Shown here: positions 10,308-19,620 of the stretch, piece by piece | Layout: each line of letters begins with the position of its first letter | Position numbering within the stretch: position 1 is the stretch's first letter | Source of the DNA: Methylomonas sp. 11b | GTDB taxonomy: Bacteria > Pseudomonadota > Gammaproteobacteria > Methylococcales > Methylomonadaceae | Direction: 5' to 3' | Assembly (NCBI RefSeq): GCF_000515215.1 | Contig: NZ_KI911557.1 | Span: 1 to 64,000 of the forward strand | DNA: 64,000 nt | Translations under genes and position numbers: made by a program | Notes under the pieces: model-generated | What the model saw: the letters and a program-made list of their open reading frames with translations, nothing else | What the model was told of the DNA's origin: nothing | The model's database searches: none

Positions 10308-11163
10308 CGCCGAGAAAAAAACCTCTAAGTATAACGAGCAGCTCTGCAAGTATTATGAACAGTTCAGAGTTTACGCCGACAGAATCCTGGCTTTAAGTAA
10401 CGACAGCCTGGAAAAAACCGTAAATGTGGCTTTGGCCTTATGTTTGGTTTGTGCTGTACTGGTGTCTATTGCAACAGTGGCTTTACGGCCTTTGCAAGGC
10501 TACAACAAAGCCCTGGACATGAAGAAAAACATTCTTGATGTGGCCGGTTTGTTGGAAGAAGGTACGGATATCGACCAAGCCTTTGCGGAAAGAATCGAAA
10601 GCAAGATTGTCGATCTTAAAACCGGCGATTACGTTGACAATATTAACGTCGACGAATACGACCAACGCAAAGCTGCCAAAGACCCGGCGCAGAACGAATT
10701 GATTCCGGTCGAGAAAGATATTGCCAGCATCCGTCAAAAAGCCAAATACACCAAAGTATTTTTGGTTAAGAAAGGCGATCAGCTGCAATCCATCATTCTG
10801 CCTATCAACGGTTACGGTCTGTGGTCTACCATGTACGGCTTTTTGGCGTTGGAAGCGGATGCGCAAACGGTACAAAGCATCAACCTGTATGACCAAGGGG
10901 AAACCCCTGGCCTGGGTGGTGAGGTAGTCAATCCTAATTGGCGTGCGTTGTGGAAAGGCAAGAAAGTCTATTCCGACAAAGGCGAGGTGGCTTTGACGCT
11001 GGTTAAAGGCGGTGTGGATTCCAGTCGTCCGGATTCTGTTTACAAAGTGGATGGTTTGGCCGGTGCAACACTGACCAGCCGTGGTGTCAGCAATCTGATC
11101 CAGTATTGGATGGGTGCGGAAGGTTTCGCAACCTATCTGAACAAGATTAGAACAAACGGTTAG
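10300..11163 (+). CDS. nqrC: Na+-translocating NADH:quinone reductase subunit C
   Basis: The single-span subunit with the second covalent FMN. The attachment motif is GAT within [13 protein letters not shown] near the C-terminus. The start is the ATG at 10300 overlapping the end of nqrB by 8 bp. At 287 residues it is about 30 longer than the well-known Vibrio form. The extra residues form an N-terminal hydrophilic stretch ([19 protein letters not shown]) before the usual start region SNDSLEKTV and the membrane span. No alternative ATG lies between. This extension is unusual but does not disturb the core. Confidence 0.96.
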   Translation: MLNAEKKTSKYNEQLCKYYEQFRVYADRILALSNDSLEKTVNVALALCLVCAVLVSIATVALRPLQGYNKALDMKKNILDVAGLLEEGTDIDQAFAERIESKIVDLKTGDYVDNINVDEYDQRKAAKDPAQNELIPVEKDIASIRQKAKYTKVFLVKKGDQLQSIILPINGYGLWSTMYGFLALEADAQTVQSINLYDQGETPGLGGEVVNPNWRALWKGKKVYSDKGEVALTLVKGGVDSSRPDSVYKVDGLAGATLTSRGVSNLIQYWMGAEGFATYLNKIRTNG

Positions 11164-11172
11164 GGCAAAACA

Positions 11173-11841
11173 ATGGATAAAGAAACTAAAAAAGTATTAT
11201 TCGAACCGTTGGTCGATAACAACCCAATCACTTTACAGGTGCTTGGCGTGTGTTCGGCGTTGGCGGTAACTTCGCAAATGTCTACTTCATTGATCATGGC
11301 TTTGGCCTTGACCTCGGTTACCGCCTGTTCCAGTGCGGCGATCAGTGCGGTGCGGGAACATATACCCAGCAGCATTCGGATTATCGTGCAGATGATCATC
11401 ATTGCTTCGTTGGTTATTGTGGTAGATCAGTTGCTTAAGGCCTTTGCCTTTGATGTCAGTAAAAAACTGTCAGTATTTGTTGGTTTGATTATTACCAACT
11501 GTATCGTCATGGGGCGTGCTGAGGCCTATGCGATGAAAAACCCGCCGCTGCAAAGCTTTGTAGACGGTATCGGTAACGGTTTAGGTTACAGTTTGATTCT
11601 GGTCATCGTGGCACTGTTCAGAGAAACTTTGGGATCAGGCAAACTGCTTGGCTTCGATGTATTGCCTCTAGTCAAAGACGGTGGTTGGTATGTGCCTAAT
11701 GGCATGATGTTGCTGCCGCCTAGCGCGTTTTTCATCATTGGCTTGATTATCTGGGGTTTCCGTACTTGGAAACCGAAACAGGTGGAGCACAACGAGTTCA
11801 AAATTATGTCGATTGCTCACGGTGAAGGGGGACATCACTAA
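11173..11841 (+). CDS. nqrD: Na+-translocating NADH:quinone reductase subunit D
   Basis: A 222-residue integral membrane subunit with six predicted helices. NqrD signature pieces are [34 protein letters not shown] and [16 protein letters not shown]. NqrD and NqrE form an inverted pair that, by family knowledge, holds an iron site between them; each contributes cysteines (SACSS-type motif and TNC). The stop codon overlaps the nqrE start (TAATG). Confidence 0.96.
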   Translation: MDKETKKVLFEPLVDNNPITLQVLGVCSALAVTSQMSTSLIMALALTSVTACSSAAISAVREHIPSSIRIIVQMIIIASLVIVVDQLLKAFAFDVSKKLSVFVGLIITNCIVMGRAEAYAMKNPPLQSFVDGIGNGLGYSLILVIVALFRETLGSGKLLGFDVLPLVKDGGWYVPNGMMLLPPSAFFIIGLIIWGFRTWKPKQVEHNEFKIMSIAHGEGGHH

Positions 11842-12449
11842 TGGAAGCCTATATCAGTCTTTTTGTTAAAGCGGTTTTCATTGAAAACCTAGCATTATCA
11901 TTCTTCCTAGGTATGTGTACTTTCTTGGCGGTTTCCAAGAAGATTTCTACAGCAATGGGTTTGGGCATCGCGGTAATGGTGGTGCAAACCCTGACCGTGC
12001 CTGCCAATAACTTCATCTACCAAACCTTGTTGAAAGAAGATGCGTTATCTTGGATCGGCATTTCCGGTGTGGATTTAAGCTTTTTAAGCTTGTTGAGCTG
12101 TATCGGTATGATCGCTGCGATCGTACAGATCCTGGAAATGATTCTGGATAAATTCTTTCCGGCTCTGTATCAAGCCTTGGGTATCTTCCTGCCGCTGATT
12201 ACCGTGAACTGTGCGATCTTGGCCGGTAGCTTGTTCATGATTGAACGCGACTACAATTTCGGCGAAAGCGTGGTATACGGTATAGGGAGTGGTTTTGGTT
12301 GGGCTTTGGCGATTACCGTAATGGCCGGTGTGCGTGAGAAATTGAAATACAGCGATATACCTGCTGCATTGCAAGGTCTGGGCATCACTTTTATCACTGC
12401 CGGCTTGATGTCTCTGGGCTTCATGGCTTTCTCTGGAATTCAATTATAA
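11841..12449 (+). CDS. nqrE: Na+-translocating NADH:quinone reductase subunit E
   Basis: A 202-residue, six-helix membrane subunit homologous to NqrD. It starts [20 protein letters not shown], with [14 protein letters not shown] and [18 protein letters not shown] as family hallmarks; the cysteines in these two segments are the expected iron ligands. It overlaps nqrD by 1 bp and is followed by nqrF after 10 bp. Confidence 0.97.
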   Translation: MEAYISLFVKAVFIENLALSFFLGMCTFLAVSKKISTAMGLGIAVMVVQTLTVPANNFIYQTLLKEDALSWIGISGVDLSFLSLLSCIGMIAAIVQILEMILDKFFPALYQALGIFLPLITVNCAILAGSLFMIERDYNFGESVVYGIGSGFGWALAITVMAGVREKLKYSDIPAALQGLGITFITAGLMSLGFMAFSGIQL

Positions 12450-12459
12450 GGGTATCGTA

Positions 12460-13680
12460 ATGCTGGAAATTGCATTAGGTGTTATTTTCTTCACGGTCAT
12501 CGTGATAGCGCTGGTGTTTTTAATCATCGGCGCCAAGAGTAAATTGGTGGCCTCCGGGGATGTGGAAATTCTGATCAATCATGAGAAGAAAATCCGTGTA
12601 CCGGTTGGTTCTAAGTTGTTAACAGCATTGGCGGATAACCAACTGTTTGTCTCCTCCGCTTGCGGCGGCGGCGGCACTTGCGGCCAATGCAAAGTTAAAG
12701 TGCATAGCGGCGGCGGCGATATTCTGCCAACCGAGCAATCCCATATCACCAAGCGCGAAGCGGCGCATGGCGAACGTCTGGCTTGCCAAGTGTCCATTAA
12801 ACAAAATATGGACATCGAAGTTGAAGACAGCGTATTCGGTGTAAAAAAATGGGAATGCACGGTTAAGTCGAACGACAACGTTGCCACTTTCATTAAAGAA
12901 TTGGTGTTGGAGTTGCCGGAAGGCGAAGCTATTAACTACCGTGCCGGCGGTTATATTCAAATCGAATGTCCGCCACATATTTCAAAATATGCGGATATGG
13001 ATGTTGCCGATGAATACCGTCCTGATTGGGATAAATTCAATCTATGGCGTTATGTGTCAGACGTAAAAGAACCAACCCTGCGTGCGTACTCAATGGCATC
13101 GTATCCTGAAGAAAAGGAAATTATGCTGAATGTCAGGATTGCTACCCCGCCTCCAGGGGCGCCGGATGGCATCCCGCCAGGTATAATGTCTTCATTTATC
13201 TTCAATCTGAAGCCAGGCGACAAAGTATTCGTTTCCGGTCCTTACGGCGAGTTTTTTGCCAAGGAAACCGATGCGGAAATGGTATTCATCGGTGGTGGTG
13301 CTGGTATGGCGCCGATGCGTTCGCATATCTTTGATCAACTGCGTAGACTGAAATCCAAACGCAAAATGACTTTCTGGTATGGTGCACGTAGCAAACGCGA
13401 AATGTTCTATGTAGAAGATTTTGATATGCTGGCCAAAGAAAATGATAATTTTGAATGGCATGTGGCATTGTCGGATGCGTTACCTGAAGATAACTGGAAA
13501 GGTTACACCGGCTTTATTCATAACGTGTTGTTCGAGGAGTTCATCAAGAAACACCCGAACCCAGAAGATTGTGAATACTACATGTGCGGACCTCCAATCA
13601 TGAACTCTTCAGTGATCAACATGCTGTTAGCTAATGGCGTTGATCCTGAAAATATCATGTTGGATGATTTCGGCGGTTAA
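12460..13680 (+). CDS. nqrF: Na+-translocating NADH:quinone reductase subunit F
   Basis: The 406-residue electron-entry subunit. From N- to C-terminus: one membrane span, a plant-type [2Fe-2S] domain with [14 protein letters not shown] and a later cysteine in ERLACQV, an FAD-binding domain with [10 protein letters not shown], and an NADH-binding domain with [14 protein letters not shown] and [10 protein letters not shown]. It oxidises NADH and passes electrons to the membrane subunits. The operon terminator follows 28 bp after the stop. Confidence 0.97.
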   Translation: MLEIALGVIFFTVIVIALVFLIIGAKSKLVASGDVEILINHEKKIRVPVGSKLLTALADNQLFVSSACGGGGTCGQCKVKVHSGGGDILPTEQSHITKREAAHGERLACQVSIKQNMDIEVEDSVFGVKKWECTVKSNDNVATFIKELVLELPEGEAINYRAGGYIQIECPPHISKYADMDVADEYRPDWDKFNLWRYVSDVKEPTLRAYSMASYPEEKEIMLNVRIATPPPGAPDGIPPGIMSSFIFNLKPGDKVFVSGPYGEFFAKETDAEMVFIGGGAGMAPMRSHIFDQLRRLKSKRKMTFWYGARSKREMFYVEDFDMLAKENDNFEWHVALSDALPEDNWKGYTGFIHNVLFEEFIKKHPNPEDCEYYMCGPPIMNSSVINMLLANGVDPENIMLDDFGG

Positions 13681-13707
13681 TTTATCTTAATCTGACGGGA
13701 AACACGG

Positions 13708-13735
13708 GGAGCGATTTTCGGATCGCTCCTTTTTT
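13708..13735 (+). terminator. Intrinsic terminator after nqrF
   Basis: An 8-bp stem GGAGCGAT/ATCGCTCC (13708-13715 and 13722-13729) with a six-base loop, followed by six T. It separates nqrF from nqrM, so nqrM is either expressed by read-through or has its own promoter. Confidence 0.88.
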
Positions 13736-13768
13736 GCTTTCAGCCATTAGAAAAAACAGGAGAAAACA

Positions 13769-13957
13769 ATGGGTTATTTTTTAGTAACATTTTTATTTAT
13801 GTTAATCGTTATTGCCGTCATGGCCGTCGGTGTTGTTTTCGGTAGGAACGCTATCAAAGGGTCTTGCGGCGGCACCGGTAACTGCGTCTGTAGCGAGAAA
13901 TGCGATAAAAGAAAGAAATTTGAAGCCGAGCAAGCCCAAGCGTTGGAACAACATTAA
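13769..13957 (+). CDS. nqrM: Na+-NQR maturation protein NqrM
   Basis: A 62-residue protein with one N-terminal membrane span and a cysteine-rich tail (GSCGGTGNCVCSEKC, four cysteines). This is the DUF539/NqrM pattern; the family is required to assemble Na+-NQR, probably by delivering iron to the NqrD/E site. In many genomes apbE lies between nqrF and nqrM. Here only the terminator does. A purine-rich ribosome-binding site (ACAGGAGAAAAC) precedes the ATG. Confidence 0.93.
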   Translation: MGYFLVTFLFMLIVIAVMAVGVVFGRNAIKGSCGGTGNCVCSEKCDKRKKFEAEQAQALEQH

Positions 13958-13992
13958 GACTTGTCGTCCAAAGCAAGTGAAGTTAAACCAAG

Positions 13993-14565
13993 CTATTTGG
14001 GCGCGATGACTTTCCGAAATGTTAAGTTTATACGTCCTTGTGATAGTTCTGGATCGATAGGAATACTATGCAGCCAGTGATGTTGGAAATCGGGCTGCAT
14101 AATCAATAGCATTCCACTAGTGAGTAAAATAACGCCGCTTTCCGCGGTTTTTTTATGCCGAAATGCAAATTGCCGGGTCGCGCCAAACGTCAATGACGCG
14201 ATAAAAGGTTGTGCTCCCAACTCCGCTTCGTTATCCGCATGCCACCCCACATAATCCTCGCCGTTTCGATACAAGTTCACCAAAACGGAGTTAAACGAAA
14301 AGTTTAAGCAGCGTTCGACTTTTTGCCGTATATCCAACAGCAACGGAGTCCAAGGCCGAGTTTGCAATAGATTATTGCTGTAGCTATAACTTATCCCCGG
14401 GTCCGCATGCCAGGTTTGTAGACGAGGTAGCGTAAATTCTCGACCGGCAACGCTATAACAATTGTCGGGCCAGTTCTGTTCTTGCAGCAAACGCCGATAA
14501 ATGCTTTCGCTTTCGGCCGCGTCGTAAAAATGTTCGATTACTCTAAGTTCCTTATTGGCAGTCAT
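13993..14565 (-). CDS. AlkB-like 2-oxoglutarate/Fe(II) dioxygenase
   Basis: A 190-residue AlkB-family oxygenase from the ATG at 14565 (MTANKELRVIEHF). The iron-binding HxD is seen in GWHADNEAELG, the distal His in HHWLHSIP, and the 2-oxoglutarate-binding arginine motif in RINLTFRKV. The substrate-recognition lid region LPRLQTWHADPG is typical of ALKBH2/3-type enzymes that demethylate alkylated bases in DNA or RNA. The start overlaps the stop of the upstream hemerythrin gene (ATGA), so the two are translationally coupled. An earlier in-frame start would lie inside the hemerythrin gene and is unlikely. Confidence 0.88.
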   Translation of the reverse strand: MTANKELRVIEHFYDAAESESIYRRLLQEQNWPDNCYSVAGREFTLPRLQTWHADPGISYSYSNNLLQTRPWTPLLLDIRQKVERCLNFSFNSVLVNLYRNGEDYVGWHADNEAELGAQPFIASLTFGATRQFAFRHKKTAESGVILLTSGMLLIMQPDFQHHWLHSIPIDPELSQGRINLTFRKVIAPK

Positions 14566-14966
14566 TCGCCAGGCAACTCTTGTTGCATTTTTATATGCGC
14601 GGATAAAGCACTGTCCATCGTTGTAACGTGCAGCACAAACCACTGCGGCAGACGCTCTCTGACAAATGAACGACCAAATGTGATAAGACCTTTGTCTATG
14701 CGGGTTTTAAACTGTTTGAATTCGCCCAAAACGCGTTGATGTTCTCCTTTGTGTTCAGTTTCCGCCGGAAATCCGCATTGCGCCATTAACCGATTTTCGG
14801 ATTCAAAATGCTCTTCGGTGTGTTGATACAATTGCGCAAACAATTCGGGAAAGTCGGTGTTATTGGCCTTATCCAATTGATTTATCAGATCAATAAATAT
14901 GCCGTGATCATGATCGATGTGAGCATAACCAACACTCAGGGGAATGGTTTTGTCGAATATTGTCAT
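14562..14966 (-). CDS. Bacteriohemerythrin
   Basis: A 134-residue oxygen-binding di-iron protein from the ATG at 14966. The ligand pattern is present: HIDHDH near residue 18, HTEEHFESEN (H-x3-H-x3-E), HKGEHQ and HVTTMDSALSAH near the C-terminus. Such proteins bind oxygen reversibly and are common in methanotrophs, where they are thought to supply or buffer oxygen. The overlap with an AlkB-like dioxygenase, itself oxygen-dependent, is notable. The open frame extends 32 codons upstream, but the family start is just before DKTIPLSVGYAHID. Confidence 0.9.
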   Translation of the reverse strand: MTIFDKTIPLSVGYAHIDHDHGIFIDLINQLDKANNTDFPELFAQLYQHTEEHFESENRLMAQCGFPAETEHKGEHQRVLGEFKQFKTRIDKGLITFGRSFVRERLPQWFVLHVTTMDSALSAHIKMQQELPGE

Positions 14967-15080
14967 ATGAACACTAGTGTGATTTTTAAACCAATACAAA
15001 TAAGCATGTTTTATGCCCGGTAATTGCCAATGACATACTGGGTGGTTGATCGTCGGTGGCAATTAAAGAGCAGGCAAGAT

Positions 15081-16424
15081 TTAATCGGGTATTACCTTAT
15101 CAACTCTACTAACAATGTGACCATCGGCCATTCTAATATCGAGCAGTTCAAGCTTGGCTAACTGTTTAACCGACTTAACTAGCTGCGAGCTTTCGTGTCG
15201 TTGCACAATAGCGTAACCGCGTTCCAGTGTTGCCAGCGGGCTGATCGCATGTAAGGTTTGTGCTGTCGCGTGTTGCCGGTTTTTCAATGCTGTCAGTTTA
15301 ATTTGCATGGAACGGCTTAATCGTTGTTGGAAGTAATCAAGTTGGAGCTGATAGCCGTGAATTGATGCCAACGGCTGCTGACTGTTCAGACGCTGTGTGT
15401 TTAACGCCAGTCGCTGGCGGCGCAGTTTCAAGCCGGCTTGTGTCGCGCGATTCAAGCGTTGTTCCAATTCGTCCAGACGCTGTGTATTACGTTGTAGTTT
15501 TTCGCCTGGATGTTGGGTTTGTAGGGCTTTGTTTAGCCAGGTTAAATGCAACTGCTGCTGCTGTAATTTATCCTGTATCTGCCGAGTAAGTTGGCGCTCG
15601 ATTGCTGCAAAGCGGTTCAGCCACGCGGATTGGTCCGGCACAGCACATTCGGCCGCCGCCGATGGTGTCGGTGCGCGCAAATCGGCGACGAAATCGGCTA
15701 TGCTGAAATCCACCTCGTGGCCTACTGCTGAAATCACCGGAATTTCGCTGGCAGCTACCGCCCGGGCCACAATTTCTTCGTTAAAGGCCCACAAATCCTC
15801 AAGCGAACCGCCGCCGCGCGCCAGGATGATTACATCCACCAAGTCTTGTTTATTTGCTGTTTCCAGTGCCGCGCAGATTTCAAATTTGGCACTCTCGCCC
15901 TGCACGGCCACCGGATAGATCAACACCGGGATGGCCGGGAAGCGCCGTTTCAAAACGCTGAGAATGTCGTGAATAGCCGCGCCGCTGGCCGAGGTGATGA
16001 CACCGATTTGCTTTGGCAATTGCGGTATCGGTTTCTTGCGGTTTTGCTCGAACAAGCCTTCAAGCAATAGTTTTTGCTTCAGGCGTTCGTAAGCCAGTCG
16101 TAATGCACCGTCACCGGCTTCTTCCAACTGTTCCACCACCAATTGATAATCGCCGCGCGGTTCGTACAAGCTGACTTGCGCGGTGGCGACAACTAGATTG
16201 CCGTTGGCCGGTTTGAAGCGCAGCCGTTGCTGCTGGCCTTTGAACATGGCGCAGCGAATCTGGGCTTGCGCGTCTTTCAATGTAAAGTAGTAATGGCCGG
16301 ATGAGGGTAGGCTGAGATTGGAAATCTCGCCTTGTACCTGCACGGTCAAGAAGTGGCCAGCCAGCAAACGTTTGGCTTCGCGGTTTAGCTGGGATACGCT
16401 GAAGATGTGTTTGGAATTACTCAT
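15081..16424 (-). CDS. xseA: Exodeoxyribonuclease VII large subunit
   Basis: A 447-residue protein, the normal XseA length. The N-terminal OB-fold (VQGEISNLSLPSSGHYYFTL) binds single-stranded DNA. The catalytic core shows GVITSASGAAIHDIL, DVIILARGGGSLEDLWAFN and AVGHEVDFSIADFVADLRAPTP. A long coiled-coil follows, which wraps small XseB subunits. Exonuclease VII degrades single-stranded DNA from both ends. The small subunit gene is not in the window. It is divergent from the metal exporter gene. Confidence 0.97.
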   Translation of the reverse strand: MSNSKHIFSVSQLNREAKRLLAGHFLTVQVQGEISNLSLPSSGHYYFTLKDAQAQIRCAMFKGQQQRLRFKPANGNLVVATAQVSLYEPRGDYQLVVEQLEEAGDGALRLAYERLKQKLLLEGLFEQNRKKPIPQLPKQIGVITSASGAAIHDILSVLKRRFPAIPVLIYPVAVQGESAKFEICAALETANKQDLVDVIILARGGGSLEDLWAFNEEIVARAVAASEIPVISAVGHEVDFSIADFVADLRAPTPSAAAECAVPDQSAWLNRFAAIERQLTRQIQDKLQQQQLHLTWLNKALQTQHPGEKLQRNTQRLDELEQRLNRATQAGLKLRRQRLALNTQRLNSQQPLASIHGYQLQLDYFQQRLSRSMQIKLTALKNRQHATAQTLHAISPLATLERGYAIVQRHESSQLVKSVKQLAKLELLDIRMADGHIVSRVDKVIPD

Positions 16425-16584
16425 CGAATACTTGAGAGTGCAGGGCGAATAGTTTCAAAATCGTATTTTACGGCGGTTTGCCGCAAATACCAGGCGCTTT
16501 TACTTTGCGGAAGTGTTTCCCGGTAAGCTGCGCTAGAATGGTGCCTCGGTGAAGATTTCAGCTTTGGAGAACAAGGAACTACGG

Positions 16585-17586
16585 ATGCATGAACATCAAT
16601 TGAGTAACTGGCAACATTCGCACGATTTCGCGCGGATCAATCGCAAAGGCGAGCGGCGCACGAAATGGGTGCTGCTATTGACGTTTGCGACCATGATTGT
16701 GGAAATTGTCGCTGGCATGCAGTTTCATTCGATGGCTCTGTTGGCGGACGGTTGGCACATGGCCACGCATGTGGTGGCTTTCATGATTGCAATCTTCGCT
16801 TACCGTTACAGCCGTATCCACCAGGATGACCAAACCTTCGCGTTTAGTCCAGCCAAGGTCGGCGTGTTGGGCGGATTTGCCAGTTCGATAGCATTGGCTA
16901 TGGTAGCCTTGGTGATGATTGCCGACTCGGTACAAAGGCTGCTAATGCCGGAAATCATTCGCTTTGACGAGGCGATTTTAGTCGCGCAAGTGGGTTTACT
17001 GATCAATCTATTAAGCGCGTTGTTATTACGAGACCATCACGATCATCACCATGGACACGGGCATAATTCTCACCATGACCATGACCATGACCATGACCAT
17101 GACCATCACGATGACAATGAGCACGATCATCGTCCCCATCATCAGGATCACAATCTACGGGCTGCCTATCTGCATGTAATGGCCGACGCGCTAACATCGG
17201 TATTAGCCATCGTCGCTTTGGTTGCCGGCAAATATTACGGCTGGGTATGGCTGGACACGGTGATGGGTTTCGTCGGCGCGACAGTGATCCTGGTTTGGGC
17301 TTACGGTTTAATCAAAGAAACTAGTCCGGTCTTGTTGGACCAAGCCATGAACCCTAAATTTACCCAAGCCATACAAGCTGTGCTGGAGGATGACGGCGAA
17401 TGCCGTGTCAGCGATCTGCATGTCTGGCCCGTTAGTGCGAATCATTATGCGGCAATCGTGGTTTTGGTCACCCAGCAGCCAAAATCGCCCAGTTATTATA
17501 AGAATCTATTGGCCAAATTCGCGCAGCTCGACCACATCACCGTGGAGGTCAATCGTTGTAATGGCGAGGATTGCGTTGCAGAATAA
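16585..17586 (+). CDS. dmeF: DmeF-type CDF divalent metal exporter
   Basis: A 333-residue cation diffusion facilitator that would export Co2+ or Ni2+, possibly Zn2+, in exchange for protons. The start is the ATG at 16585 (MHEHQLSNWQHSHDF), the typical DmeF opening, with AAGGA upstream; a GTG 36 bp earlier is less likely. Six membrane segments are visible. The transport-site residues are in LLADGWHMATH (D/H) and HVMADALTSV (H/D). Between spans 4 and 5 lies a histidine-rich loop made of tandem HD units (see the repeat entry). The C-terminal cytoplasmic domain ends with a CNGEDC motif. The 3' end overlaps a convergent methyltransferase gene by 38 bp. Confidence 0.92.
   Translation: MHEHQLSNWQHSHDFARINRKGERRTKWVLLLTFATMIVEIVAGMQFHSMALLADGWHMATHVVAFMIAIFAYRYSRIHQDDQTFAFSPAKVGVLGGFASSIALAMVALVMIADSVQRLLMPEIIRFDEAILVAQVGLLINLLSALLLRDHHDHHHGHGHNSHHDHDHDHDHDHHDDNEHDHRPHHQDHNLRAAYLHVMADALTSVLAIVALVAGKYYGWVWLDTVMGFVGATVILVWAYGLIKETSPVLLDQAMNPKFTQAIQAVLEDDGECRVSDLHVWPVSANHYAAIVVLVTQQPKSPSYYKNLLAKFAQLDHITVEVNRCNGEDCVAE
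17074..17103 (+). repeat. Five tandem copies of a CATGAC hexamer in dmeF
   Basis: Five perfect 6-bp units encode HDHDHDHDHD in the metal-binding loop of the exporter. Because the unit is a multiple of three, slippage would change loop length without breaking the frame. Confidence 0.95.
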
Positions 17587-18208
17587 TCGCGTCGTTGCCG
17601 ATGAATTCAATTTGGCAGTGGTAATGCGCTGCTAACCAACGAAATGTTGGCCGCGAAAAAAAAGCGATGTGGGTTTGATCGTTTTTGTAATGCCATTTGG
17701 CAAAGGCTTCGGCATCAATGACCAATTTGGTCATAATGCCCAGCCAGCCGCCGGGTTTCAATAACTCAAATAGTGCGTCGAATTCGCGTTTTGGCGCACG
17801 AAAATGCTCTACCACCTCGGTGCAGACGATAAAGTCGTAGGTTTGGTGCAGGCGCTCAGGAAAGTCCGCATAGAAGGGATCGTAGACACTTATTCGATGC
17901 CCTTGGGCTTTTAACAGTCTTGCGAGCGCCGGACCGGGGCCGCAACCGTAGTCAAGGCCTGCAGAATTGTTCGGCAATCTTTCGAGCAGAGGGTTTGCCA
18001 AGCGCGATAAAAATTCAATGTAGCCCGGATCGTCGATGGAGTTTTGATGCAGATCATAAATAGCCTTTTCCTGGCTTGGCGATAAATGCTGTGTGCAATC
18101 GACATATACCAGTAAGCAATTCTGGCAACGCTTGTAATCGCGTTGGGAGTCACTGTGAAAATGATGGGTATTGAGACTATTACAGAGTGGGCAGGATAGT
18201 GCCGGCAT
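17549..18208 (-). CDS. Class I SAM-dependent methyltransferase with N-terminal zinc ribbon
   Basis: A 219-residue protein. Four cysteines at the N-terminus (CPLC and CQNC) form a zinc-ribbon-like finger. The SAM-binding motif I is GLDYGCGPGPALARLL, then VYDPFY (motif II acidic region), CTEVVEHF and LLKPGGWLGIMT. This is the Methyltransf_11/23-type fold; the substrate is unknown. The last 38 bp overlap the 3' end of dmeF on the other strand, so the genes converge without a terminator between them. Confidence 0.88.
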   Translation of the reverse strand: MPALSCPLCNSLNTHHFHSDSQRDYKRCQNCLLVYVDCTQHLSPSQEKAIYDLHQNSIDDPGYIEFLSRLANPLLERLPNNSAGLDYGCGPGPALARLLKAQGHRISVYDPFYADFPERLHQTYDFIVCTEVVEHFRAPKREFDALFELLKPGGWLGIMTKLVIDAEAFAKWHYKNDQTHIAFFSRPTFRWLAAHYHCQIEFIGNDAIILQRNPRHYND

Positions 18209-18227
18209 AATTAATTTGGGCTTTTGC

Positions 18228-18255
18228 TTGACGCGTGGGTGATATGCTGTAGAAT
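18228..18255 (+). promoter_or_regulatory. Promoter of tRNA-Asp
   Basis: TTGACG (18228-18233), 16 bp, TAGAAT (18250-18255), ending 17 bp upstream of the mature tRNA. A GC-rich stretch (GCGCCGC) follows the -10 box, as in stringently controlled stable-RNA promoters. Confidence 0.7.
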
Positions 18256-18272
18256 GCGCCGCTCTCTACTGC

Positions 18273-18349
18273 GGAGCGGTAGTTCAGTTGGTTAGAATAC
18301 CGGCCTGTCACGCCGGGGGTCGCGGGTTCGAGCCCCGTCCGCTCCGCCA
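18273..18349 (+). tRNA. tRNA-Asp (anticodon GTC)
   Basis: A 77-nt tRNA with encoded CCA. The acceptor stem is GGAGCGG/CCGCTCC, the D-arm is TAGTTCAGTTGGTTAGAAT, the anticodon arm is CCGGCCTGTCACGCCGG with anticodon GTC, and the T-arm contains GGTTCGAGCCC. It closely matches other gammaproteobacterial tRNA-Asp genes. Confidence 0.97.
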
Positions 18350-18418
18350 CTTTCTTGTTTTACCCGCGTTTTCATTTCATCGCTGACGTGGCAATCATCA
18401 TGAATATCGGCATACATT

Positions 18419-18922
18419 TTAGTTTGCGATATTCCTAAACTGTTGCCAGATAATTTTGAATGTAAGTGTCAAAGTCGGATCATTAGCGGCTACTCGCTCG
18501 TCCAAGATAACTTGATCCACCCAGCAACCTTCATCGATTTCATCAGTCGCCAGATCAAACGGTCCGTTATGCCGGCAGCGGTAGACCTGAATAAATTCCA
18601 TACCTAAATCGGTGCTAGGCTCCAGTTTGAATAAGCCTTCCAGGCTCTCGGCAGATACGCCCAATTCTTCCTGTAATTCACGCGGCGCGGAACAGGCATA
18701 GCTTTCGCCGGCGTCGACGTGACCTGCCGCTGAGGTATCCCATAAGCCTTTGTTCAGATCTTTTTTCATTGAGCGCTTTTGCAGAAACAACTGGCCCGCA
18801 TCGTTGAAAACCAGAATATGCACGGCCCGATGACGCAGTCTGTTGGCGTGAATCACTGATCTGGGTTGTTGGGCAATAACGGCATCGTCTTTATCGACGA
18901 CATCGAGAAGTTCGTTGTGCAT
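18419..18922 (-). CDS. Nudix hydrolase (YfcD-like)
   Basis: A 167-residue Nudix hydrolase from the ATG at 18922 (MHNELLDVVDKDD). The complete Nudix box is present, G-x5-E-x7-REUxEExGU: it begins GHVDAGE and ends RELQEELGV. The N-terminal half, with HRAVHILVFNDAGQLFLQKR and KGLWDTSAAGHV, resembles the YfcD/isopentenyl-diphosphate isomerase-like subgroup. The substrate is unknown. It is divergent from a TetR-family gene with 68 bp between their starts, so that regulator could act on both. Confidence 0.87.
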   Translation of the reverse strand: MHNELLDVVDKDDAVIAQQPRSVIHANRLRHRAVHILVFNDAGQLFLQKRSMKKDLNKGLWDTSAAGHVDAGESYACSAPRELQEELGVSAESLEGLFKLEPSTDLGMEFIQVYRCRHNGPFDLATDEIDEGCWVDQVILDERVAANDPTLTLTFKIIWQQFRNIAN

Positions 18923-18990
18923 GTAAACTATCGATTCCTGAGGCAAGGTCGTGTATGGTAGCTGTTTTTAGTGCATGTCGCAGAGAACAT

Positions 18991-19620
18991 ATGGCAAGAA
19001 GAAGCGAACATAGTCAGGAACAAATCAAGGAAATGGTGTTGGTCGCCGCAGAAACCATCGTTATAGAGGACGGATACAGCGCCCTGACGGTGCGTAAAAT
19101 CGCGATGGAAATTGGCTATACGGTGGGCAGCATTTATATGGTATTTGCCAATATGAACGATTTGCTGACCCACGTCAAAGGCCGGACACTGGACGAGTTG
19201 GCTAAACAATTGCTCCACTGCGTACCGTCCGCCAGCGTCGAGGAAAATATTCTTATCTTGGCGGAAACCTATCTAAATTTTGCCGCCCAGCATTTCAATC
19301 GCTGGCGAATGATCTTCGATATCCAGAGTGAGGAGCCTCAGCCTGACTGGTATCTACAAAAAGTGGAGCAGATGTTTGCCATTGTCGAGGTGTTGTTTAT
19401 ACAGCTTACGCCAAGTAGCTCGTCCGAGCAAAGCCGGCTGGCTGCCAGAACCTTGTGGAGCGGCGTGCATGGGATCTGTATTTTGTCTCTAACCGCCAAA
19501 CCGCAAGTCAGCGATATTGAAGCATCCAAGCTAAGCGTGGATTTGCTAGTGCAAGCCTTTATTCAAGGTTGGAAGGCGCTTGCTCCACTTCAGGTAAGTG
19601 CCAAACCACCAGAAAAGTAG
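18991..19620 (+). CDS. TetR/AcrR-family transcriptional regulator
   Basis: A 209-residue repressor-like protein from the ATG at 18991 (MARRSEHSQEQIKEMV). The N-terminal helix-turn-helix is VRKIAMEIGYTVGSIYMVF. The C-terminal domain has the WHG-type motif (TLWSGVHGICILSL) seen in TetR proteins near lipid or membrane genes. The 3' end overlaps the convergent lplT gene by 62 bp, which is a long overlap. The ligand is unknown; its neighbours suggest fatty acid or phospholipid control, which is inference. Confidence 0.88.
   Translation: MARRSEHSQEQIKEMVLVAAETIVIEDGYSALTVRKIAMEIGYTVGSIYMVFANMNDLLTHVKGRTLDELAKQLLHCVPSASVEENILILAETYLNFAAQHFNRWRMIFDIQSEEPQPDWYLQKVEQMFAIVEVLFIQLTPSSSSEQSRLAARTLWSGVHGICILSLTAKPQVSDIEASKLSVDLLVQAFIQGWKALAPLQVSAKPPEK

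Noticed and set aside
15397..15918. Open frame of 173 codons antisense to xseA
   Set aside because: Cysteine- and serine-rich shadow translation; xseA on the other strand explains the region fully.
17074..17103. CRISPR-like tandem repeat
   Set aside because: The units are 6 bp, adjacent without spacers, and encode the His-rich loop of the exporter.
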